This document shows positions 35,617-41,240 of a stretch of DNA of 41,240 nucleotides, piece by piece. Below the pieces are notes generated by a model that had not been told where the DNA came from, made no database searches, and saw only the letters and a program-made list of their open reading frames with translations. Both the position numbers and the translations under genes were made by a program. How positions within the stretch are numbered: position 1 is the first letter of the stretch; the number at the start of each line of letters is the position of its first letter. The DNA comes from Polyangiaceae bacterium (GTDB lineage Bacteria; Myxococcota_A; Polyangia; Polyangiales; Polyangiaceae), in the NCBI GenBank assembly GCA_013214025.1, contig JABSRN010000102.1, positions 1 through 41,240 of the forward strand. Reading direction: 5' to 3'.

Positions 35617-36078
35617 CTATTTTTTTGGTGCGGTGGGTGGTGTCGAGGATTTGCCCTGGGCCGCAGCAGCGGCCGCAGCAGCGGCGGCTTCTGCCGGTGT
35701 GCCTTTGGCAGCAGCGACAGCGGCCGCAGCAGCGGACGCTGGATCCGTTGGAGGTGCCCCGGGCGCCGCGGTGGGGGTGGGGGTGGCTGTGGCGTTGCCG
35801 GCGGGCGCGGCTGCGGGTTGGGCTTGCGGCTTGCGAGCCGTCTGTGGTCTCACCGGCCTGGGGGTTTTCTTCTTCGGCTTTGCTGTACCGGTCGCCTGGG
35901 GCTGGCCCGCAGGTTGAGCGGGCTGTGCCGCGGCAGCGGGGGCGGGTTGGGCGGCGGGAGCTGGAGCGGAATCGGCGGGACCCGTGCGAATAACGCAGCC
36001 GGAGGCCAACAGGAACGTGCCAACAGCGATCAGGGTGTGAGCTGAGGTCTGGGCGATGTTGAAGTGGCGTGTGGTCAT
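35617..36078 (-). CDS. Ala/Pro-rich lipoprotein
   Basis: A 153-residue lipoprotein. Signal peptide with lipobox LLASGC, then a mostly disordered mature chain rich in Ala, Pro, Gln and Lys, with poly-Ala segments near the C-terminus. Probably a cell-envelope spacer. It ends 33 bases before the pheA start on the same strand. No family is recognised. Confidence 0.7.
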   Translation of the reverse strand: MTTRHFNIAQTSAHTLIAVGTFLLASGCVIRTGPADSAPAPAAQPAPAAAAQPAQPAGQPQATGTAKPKKKTPRPVRPQTARKPQAQPAAAPAGNATATPTPTAAPGAPPTDPASAAAAAVAAAKGTPAEAAAAAAAAAAQGKSSTPPTAPKK

Positions 36079-36353
36079 GGTGGCTCTCCGTAAGCGATAA
36101 AAAGTCCGGAATCCGGAATGTCCCTGCAGCCTACCGCTGAATCCGGCCCTGGGCGACCCTAGAGTCTACTCAATTGCCGGACTGTAGCTTCCGAAGCTAC
36201 GATCGTTAGCTATCGGGACGAGATCGTGAATGCTGGAGTCATCGCTGCCGTCCTACTGAGTTGGCGTGAGACGAAACGAATTCGCCCCCCCCACAAAACA
36301 CAACCGCCGAGCTAGCAAACTAGCTCGGCGAGGAGTGTGGCTCTGCAGCGAGA
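36079..36353. other. Gap between gltA and the Ala/Pro-rich lipoprotein gene
   Basis: Contains the gltA terminator (listed separately) and a short hairpin GTAGCTT-CCG-AAGCTAC at 36184-36200. No gene is supported. Confidence 0.5.
36290..36330 (-). terminator. Terminator after gltA
   Basis: A perfect 11-bp inverted repeat (CGCCGAGCTAG at 36305-36315, loop CAAA, CTAGCTCGGCG at 36320-36330) lies 23 bases beyond the gltA stop; on the minus strand it is followed by a T-rich stretch (GTTGTGTTTTG). Confidence 0.85.
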
Positions 36354-37646
36354 TTATCGTTCGCTGATCGGGACGTAGCGTCTCTCGTCCTCACCGGTGT
36401 AGATCTGCCGAGGACGAGCGATCTTTTGATCCTTGTCAATGAGCAGCTCTTCCCACTGGGCGAGCCAACCGGCGGTCCGCGGAATCGCGAACAACACGGG
36501 GAACATCTCCACCGGGATTTCGAGCGCCTGATAGATGAGACCGGAGTAGAAATCGACGTTGGGGTACAGTTTGCGCTCGACGAAGTACTCGTCTTCAAGG
36601 GCGATGCGTTCCAGCTCGAGGGCGACCTTGAGCAGTGGGTTTCGCACACCGACAATGTCGAAGACCTTGTCCGCCAAGCCCTTGATGACCTTGGCGCGGG
36701 GGTCGTAGTTCTTGTAGACGCGGTGGCCGAAGCCCATCAAGCGGCCGGAGGTACCGTCCTTGATGCTCTTCATAAACTCGGGCACGCGGTCTGGTGAACC
36801 GATTTCCTGCAGCATGCGCAACACGGCTTCGTTCGCTCCGCCGTGCAGTGGGCCATAGAGAGCGGCAGCGGCGCCGGCAACGGCTGAGTAGGGATCGGCG
36901 CGGGAGCTGCCAATGCAGCGCATGGTGTTCGCCGAGCAGTTCTGCTCGTGATCCGCATGAAGGATGAATAGTACATCCAGTGCCTTGACGATCTCCGGGT
37001 GAGCTTCGTACTTCGGCTCGGCGATGCGTTTCATCATCGACAGGAAGTTCGCGCTGTAGCTGAGTTCGTTGTCCGGATACACCAGGGGCATGCCCATGCT
37101 GTGCCGGTAACTCCAGGCGGCGAGAGTCGGCATCTTCGCGATCAGGCGAATCATTTGCAGCCGACGCGACTCGGCATCCAAAACTTGTTTGGCTTCCGGG
37201 TAGAAGGTGCTCAATGCGCTGACGGTGGAGACCAGCATACCCATCGGGTGGGCGTCGTAGCGGAAGCCGTCGATAACCGTGCGGACGTTCTCGTGCACGA
37301 AAGTATGAGTGGTGACCTGCCGAGCGAACTCCGCCAGCTCATCTTTGTTAGGTAGCTCTCCGTTGATCAACAAGGATGCCACCTCGAGGAACGAGGCATT
37401 TTCTGCCAAGTCGTCTACTGGGTAGCCTCGGTACCGAAGGATGCCCTTGTCGCCGTCGATGAACGTGATAGCGGAACGGCAAGCGGCGGTGTTGGTGAAC
37501 GCCGGATCGTAGGTCATCATGCCGAAGTCGGCTTCGTTGACCTTGATCTGTCGCAGATCCATCGCGCGGATTGTCTCGTCCGTGATGGGAACTTCGTAGG
37601 ACTTGCCAGTCCTGTTGTCGGTAATTGTCAGTGTTTCCTTGGACAT
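36354..37646 (-). CDS. gltA: Citrate synthase, type II
   Basis: Condenses acetyl-CoA and oxaloacetate in the TCA cycle. The ATG at 37646 gives 430 residues starting MSKETLTITDNRTGKSYEVP, the normal type II start; the frame extends to 37748 but that part is not homologous. Active-site segments are FILHADHEQNCSANTMRCIG, YGPLHGGANEAV, MGFGHRVYKNYDPRA and the Asp in NVDFYSG. Length and N-terminal domain fit the hexameric NADH-regulated type II enzymes. It stands alone with a terminator and is divergent from the L,D-transpeptidase gene. Confidence 0.97.
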   Translation of the reverse strand: MSKETLTITDNRTGKSYEVPITDETIRAMDLRQIKVNEADFGMMTYDPAFTNTAACRSAITFIDGDKGILRYRGYPVDDLAENASFLEVASLLINGELPNKDELAEFARQVTTHTFVHENVRTVIDGFRYDAHPMGMLVSTVSALSTFYPEAKQVLDAESRRLQMIRLIAKMPTLAAWSYRHSMGMPLVYPDNELSYSANFLSMMKRIAEPKYEAHPEIVKALDVLFILHADHEQNCSANTMRCIGSSRADPYSAVAGAAAALYGPLHGGANEAVLRMLQEIGSPDRVPEFMKSIKDGTSGRLMGFGHRVYKNYDPRAKVIKGLADKVFDIVGVRNPLLKVALELERIALEDEYFVERKLYPNVDFYSGLIYQALEIPVEMFPVLFAIPRTAGWLAQWEELLIDKDQKIARPRQIYTGEDERRYVPISER

Positions 37647-37880
37647 CGATCTACGCGTTACCCTCGTGGTGAATGAGTCAGCATGATTTGCTACGTCGGC
37701 TACGTTTTCGCAAGCAAATCCCGGTCGTTCTGACACAGCGAAATCCACCCAGTGGCGCAGTGGTGTAATGTTTCCGTGCCGTTACTGACTTACGCCCGAC
37801 ATTAGCTGGCCCTTTAGGCATGCATTGACCGGATTGCGGGTTTCTTGCCCGAAATCCCAGAATTTAGCCATTCCCGGGAT

Positions 37881-39518
37881 ATGCATCTACGGGGATCCCT
37901 GGAGTTGCCGGCCAAGTGGTCGGGGATTGCGATTGGAACGCTGACACTTACCTTGGCGCTGGGCACGTCCGGCTGCGATTCCGCGAAGGCATGGGTCGAC
38001 GAGGCGCCGTCCGCGGCAGTTATGAAGTCCGCTGAGGATATCGATGATTCAGCCGACTGGGAGGGAGCGATGGTGCCGCCTGAGGACGGACCGAAGCTCG
38101 CCCCCATCGCCATGAAGAGCGCTGTGTACTCGCAGCCGAACAGTGCATCTGACAAAGTTGGATATCTGCGACTCGGCGCAAAAGTCGCACGAACTGCGGA
38201 GCCCGTGTCGGGCGGGGCAGATTGTCGCGGGGGCTGGTACGGCTTGCGGCCGGTCGGCTACGCGTGCGCGGGGGACGACAACACGCTCAAGCTTGACCAT
38301 CCGTTGGTCAAAGCCATCGCGGTGGAGCCCGACCGCTCAAAACCAATGCCTTACAAGTACGCCTTCATCCGGGCGGTAGCTCCCAACTACCTACGGGTAC
38401 CCTCTACAGAGGAACAGTTTCGCTACGAGATGCGATTGGAGCGACATCTACGAAACTGGAAGAAGCTGAGCTATCGATGGGACGCCTTGGAGGTGGGGGC
38501 GAACGATGTTCCGCTCGGCGAAGGCGGACTCGCCAATGGTCCCATCCCAGCGAACGCCATCGCCATGACCATGGGCGAGCGATTTGGTGGCGAGAGTGAA
38601 GGCTCCCCCTGGTGGTTGAGGGGAGAACGTCGCATCCCCAACGTCTCTGGTTTCCGGGCGCCTCCTTACGCCGTCATTGCCAGTCGAATTAAACGCCACG
38701 CCGGTGTGGCTCTGATCGGTAACTTTACGACCGGGGAGGAAGCGCAAGGTAGGCGGTTTGCGATCTCGACTGACGCACGATTGATCCCCGCCGATAAGCT
38801 CAAGGCGGATTCGGGGTCGCCGTTCCATGGAGAGAGCATTCGCGAACACGGCTTACCCGTTGCTTTCGCGCGTAAAGCAGGTGCCACCTGGTGGAACATC
38901 AAGAAGGGCAAGCTCAAGAAGGGCGAGCGTCTGAAGTGGCGCGAGTTCATTTCCCTCACGGGCAACGTTCGAAAAATTCAAGGCGTTCGAATGGTTGAAG
39001 CCCGCAACGGACAGTGGGTTCGCTCCAAGGACCTAAAGACAGCGCCCAAGAACAGCAAATTGCCTTGGTTTGCTAAGGGCAGCACGCGATGGATCGATAT
39101 CTCGATTCTGAGTCAAACCTTGGTGCTGTGGGAGGGAAATATACCCATCTACGCGACGTTGATATCGACCGGGCGGGACGGTGTTGGCGATCCGAAGCGG
39201 ACTCTGAGCACCCCTCAGGGTACATTCAAGATCTATCAAAAACACGTGACGACCACGATGGATTCAGACGCGGCGGACAGCGAGTTCGAGCTCCGAGACG
39301 TTCCTTGGGTGATGTATTTCAAGGGTGGCTACGCGCTGCACGCCGCGTACTGGCACGACGATTTCGGCCGCGGCCGATCTCACGGCTGCGTAAACCTGTC
39401 TCCCATTGATGCGAGATATGCTTTCCAGTGGTCGAGCCCTGACGTGCCAGAGCACTGGCATGCCGCCTATACCGGCGATACCTTCGGCAAGGGCACGCTC
39501 GTTCACATCCACCCGTAG
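37881..39518 (+). CDS. L,D-transpeptidase (YkuD) lipoprotein
   Basis: A 545-residue lipoprotein from the ATG at 37881 (a TTG at 37845 is also possible). The signal peptide ends in the lipobox LGTSGC. The N-terminal half (about residues 60-140) has an SH3-like YSQPNSASDKVGYLRLGAKV segment. The C-terminal YkuD domain contains ALHAAYWHDDFGRGRSHGC, then VNLSPIDA, with the catalytic His and Cys. It should crosslink peptidoglycan or attach proteins to it. The middle region holds more unrecognised sequence. It shares a 234-bp divergent promoter region with gltA. Confidence 0.9.
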   Translation: MHLRGSLELPAKWSGIAIGTLTLTLALGTSGCDSAKAWVDEAPSAAVMKSAEDIDDSADWEGAMVPPEDGPKLAPIAMKSAVYSQPNSASDKVGYLRLGAKVARTAEPVSGGADCRGGWYGLRPVGYACAGDDNTLKLDHPLVKAIAVEPDRSKPMPYKYAFIRAVAPNYLRVPSTEEQFRYEMRLERHLRNWKKLSYRWDALEVGANDVPLGEGGLANGPIPANAIAMTMGERFGGESEGSPWWLRGERRIPNVSGFRAPPYAVIASRIKRHAGVALIGNFTTGEEAQGRRFAISTDARLIPADKLKADSGSPFHGESIREHGLPVAFARKAGATWWNIKKGKLKKGERLKWREFISLTGNVRKIQGVRMVEARNGQWVRSKDLKTAPKNSKLPWFAKGSTRWIDISILSQTLVLWEGNIPIYATLISTGRDGVGDPKRTLSTPQGTFKIYQKHVTTTMDSDAADSEFELRDVPWVMYFKGGYALHAAYWHDDFGRGRSHGCVNLSPIDARYAFQWSSPDVPEHWHAAYTGDTFGKGTLVHIHP

Positions 39519-39596
39519 CGGCCCCCCCCGCTTATCGCGGTGAACCGACACAGCGTGGTCAACTGGCACAGCGCTGCGTGGGGTCTGGGCTGAACC

Positions 39597-39674
39597 CTAA
39601 CGACCGCTCAGCCCAATGGCGATCAGCACGCCCAGGACCAGCAGCGCCGCGACGACGAGTGCGGCGAAGCCCAT
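39597..39674 (-). CDS. Possible 25-residue single-pass membrane microprotein
   Basis: An ATG at 39674 opens a 25-codon frame ending at TAG 39597-39599. The sequence (MGFAALVVAALLVLGVLIAI, then GLSGR) is almost entirely a membrane helix with a short Arg-containing end. It lies 34 bp downstream of the GYF/TonB-like gene and on the same strand. No strong Shine-Dalgarno sequence is seen (GGATCG is 11 bases upstream). Such short helices can arise by chance in GC-rich DNA, so support is moderate. Confidence 0.4.
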   Translation of the reverse strand: MGFAALVVAALLVLGVLIAIGLSGR

Positions 39675-39708
39675 GGTTGAATTCGATCCGTGACCAGGCC
39701 CCGCGGGG

Positions 39709-41240
39709 CTACTGGATGCGGACTGTCTTCGAAACTTTCTTGGGGTTTCCGGAGAACTTAGGGATGCGGGCTCCGCGGAAGACGCGGGCGATGCAGCCGC
39801 CGGTGGAGGTGCCGGCGAAATCGCCCCCTACGATCGTCCGGGTCGCACGTCCGCTCGGCATGAAGGTAACCGATACGCGACCCTTGCCGCTCGGTCCGCC
39901 AGGTTTCTTGCAGCTGGCGCTCGCGTTCGCTGCAGCAGACGACAACGCGCGTTTCGCCGCCCCTGTATTGAAGGGGGGAGCTTCCTCGACGGGTTTTTCT
40001 TCCTCTTTCGCGGCTGCGGCCTTGTTGACGCCAGTTTTCGCGGCGGCGCCCAATCTGGGAGCTGTCCGCTTGGCTGCGCTTGGCGCGGGCGGGATGTCTT
40101 GAGAAGCGGCGGGCGCTGGCGTGTCGGTAGCTTCTGCAGAAGCTGAGGGAGTGGGCTCGGGGGTGGCCGCGGGAGTGGCGGCCACCTCCTGGGGCGCGGG
40201 TTGGACCGCTTCCACGGGAGCTGTGGGCTTGACATTGCCGCGAGTCAAGAAGTAGCCGCCGGCGCCGACTACTGCGAGCAATATGAGAGCGACCAGACCC
40301 ACGATGGTCTTCTTTTCTTTGGTCTCATCGGGTGGGGCCTGAGAGGGAGCTTGGGACGGCGAGATCCCCTTCTCCGGCGCACTGAGATCCGGCGCGGAGA
40401 GGGCGGAGTCGATGGGCGCACCGGCAGGGGCCATCAGATCCGGAGCGGCGAGCAAATTCGAACCGCCTTCCTTGGACGGCGGAGCGTCGATCAAGAAATC
40501 CATTTCTTCTTCGGGCTCGGATGCGCCGGCCGTCGTCATGGGCCCTCCCTTGAGGGCATCCAGCGAGAACAGGACGGAACTTTCGTTCCGCACTCCGGTA
40601 GCGTCTGGTGCCGCCGAGGCGCGAACGCTGGTGGCCTGGGCTTCGTCCAGTAGGGAATCTTCACTGCCCGCAGAGGCGGCTCCACCGAACAGGTCTACTG
40701 GTGGCGCGGGAGCTTCCTCCGCGGGTTCGGGTGCCGCCGAGGTGACAAGGCCCGTGTCGGACGCGCCTCCGATATCGAAACTATCGGCCGCGGGCTCGTC
40801 TGCGCCTCCGGCGGCCTTGTGGAGCAATTCATCCGTGACCTCACCGGCGACCGTCGGTTCCTCGAAGTCATCTGACGGAGGAGGCGCTTTTCCGGGTTCC
40901 TGCCAAGCTGCGCCAGCAGTAGCAGCAGCGACCGGCGCCTCGGGCGCATCATCGGCGGTGTCGGCGCCTGTGGCGGCGCTCAATCCGCGCGCTGCCAGCG
41001 CCGCTGCGATATCTGGAATTTCGAAAGGCGTGAGCCAATCGTCCATGCCGTCTTTCCAGATGAAGGTTTCCTGGTCAACGACACCTTCGGCGTAGGCCGT
41101 GGCGATTTGTTCGGTGCTCATTTCGCGCTGATCTTCTTCGGTGACAGCGACGGTCCACTCGGGTGCTTCGGAAGCGGCAGGCTCGGGGCTTACGGCAGGC
41201 TCGGGGCTTACGGCAGGCTCGGGGCTTACGGCAGGCTCGG
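39709..41240 (-). CDS. GYF-domain protein with TonB-like C-terminus (partial, 5' end outside)
   Basis: A partial gene that runs off the right edge. The frame stays open from 41240; the ATG at 41121 is internal because it lies inside the GYF-type domain (PEWTVAVTEEDQREMSTEQ, then FIWKDGMDDWLTPFEI). The order is: an 18-bp-repeat-encoded Pro/Ala/Glu/Val/Ser linker, GYF_2 domain, a long acidic Ala/Pro linker with several LFSLDAL- and LLAAPDL-type motifs, one membrane helix (TIVGLVALILLAVVGAGGYF), an Ala/Pro/Lys linker, and a C-terminal TonB-like domain (GKGRVSVTFMPSGRATRTIV...GGCIARVFRGARIPKF). This resembles the AgmX/GYF proteins of myxobacteria linked to gliding or export machinery. Function here is inferred only. 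Confidence 0.85.
   Translation of the reverse strand, partial: EPAVSPEPAVSPEPAVSPEPAASEAPEWTVAVTEEDQREMSTEQIATAYAEGVVDQETFIWKDGMDDWLTPFEIPDIAAALAARGLSAATGADTADDAPEAPVAAATAGAAWQEPGKAPPPSDDFEEPTVAGEVTDELLHKAAGGADEPAADSFDIGGASDTGLVTSAAPEPAEEAPAPPVDLFGGAASAGSEDSLLDEAQATSVRASAAPDATGVRNESSVLFSLDALKGGPMTTAGASEPEEEMDFLIDAPPSKEGGSNLLAAPDLMAPAGAPIDSALSAPDLSAPEKGISPSQAPSQAPPDETKEKKTIVGLVALILLAVVGAGGYFLTRGNVKPTAPVEAVQPAPQEVAATPAATPEPTPSASAEATDTPAPAASQDIPPAPSAAKRTAPRLGAAAKTGVNKAAAAKEEEKPVEEAPPFNTGAAKRALSSAAANASASCKKPGGPSGKGRVSVTFMPSGRATRTIVGGDFAGTSTGGCIARVFRGARIPKFSGNPKKVSKTVRIQ
41176..41240. repeat. 18-bp tandem repeat at the right edge
   Basis: Three full units (41176-41193, 41194-41211, 41212-41229) and a partial fourth (41230-41240) of GGCAGGCTCGGGGCTTAC. 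On the minus strand each unit encodes six residues (Pro-Glu-Pro-Ala-Val-Ser) of the GYF protein linker. The array continues past the window. Confidence 0.95.

Noticed and set aside
40412-41095. 227-codon plus-strand frame
   Set aside because: Antisense shadow of the GYF/TonB-like gene; Ser/Ala-rich composition with no domain.
41176-41240. CRISPR array
   Set aside because: The 18-bp units are directly adjacent with no spacers and encode a protein linker.

Overview
The window looks like a chromosomal segment of a GC-rich myxobacterium-type bacterium (Myxococcota, probably Polyangia or a relative). This is inferred from gene content, not from a marker gene. The supporting features are many lipoproteins with Ala/Pro/Ser/Thr-rich linkers, a GYF-domain protein with a TonB-like C-terminus, a Hanks-type Ser/Thr kinase beside a TPR protein, a secreted Cys-rich protein and a dihaem cytochrome lipoprotein. 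No rRNA, tRNA, CRISPR array, transposase, integrase or phage gene was found. Most of the window is ordinary, densely packed chromosome with short operons on both strands.

Layout. 1-7334: long-form GAPDH (-), a Nif3-like protein (+), a Cys-rich lipoprotein (-), the RdgB nucleotide-pool sanitiser (+) and a trkA-trkH potassium-uptake operon (+). 7339-13434: an envelope cluster with a TPR membrane protein, a small lipoprotein, a Lys/Arg/Glu-rich helical secreted protein, a cytochrome lipoprotein, a hypothetical lipoprotein, a DsbD-alpha-like lipoprotein and a membrane-anchored hypothetical protein. 13520-19220: RecQ helicase, zinc-free (type B) ribosomal protein L31 with a clear terminator, a thioredoxin-fold lipoprotein resembling eukaryotic TXNDC12/AGR proteins, a DoxX-like membrane protein, a CDF metal transporter and an F420/LLM-type oxidoreductase.

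19115-23311 is the unusual part. It holds a decaying signalling cluster: a two-TM HAMP sensor cut by an in-frame TAA and lacking an output domain; an HDOD gene cut by in-frame TAA and TAG codons; a REC-GGDEF gene whose receiver domain is frame-shifted exactly at an 8-bp tandem repeat; and a degenerate EAL-like ORF in another frame. The rest of the window is intact, so the lesions are local. The 8-bp repeat is the most testable point, because removing one unit restores a perfect receiver-GGDEF reading frame.

23328-41240: a 2OG-Fe(II) dioxygenase, a SirB1-like protein, a small exported protein, a methyltransferase, ahcY with a strong terminator, menB, a TPR/PEGA-like protein with a Ser/Thr kinase, a Cys-rich lipoprotein, a TerB-like protein, an exported amidohydrolase, an FKBP lipoprotein, prephenate dehydratase, an Ala/Pro-rich lipoprotein, citrate synthase with a terminator, an L,D-transpeptidase lipoprotein, a possible 25-residue membrane microprotein and a GYF/TonB-like protein that runs off the right edge through an 18-bp tandem repeat. 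Central metabolism (gap, gltA, ahcY, menB, pheA) is interleaved with envelope genes. No single pathway spans the window.
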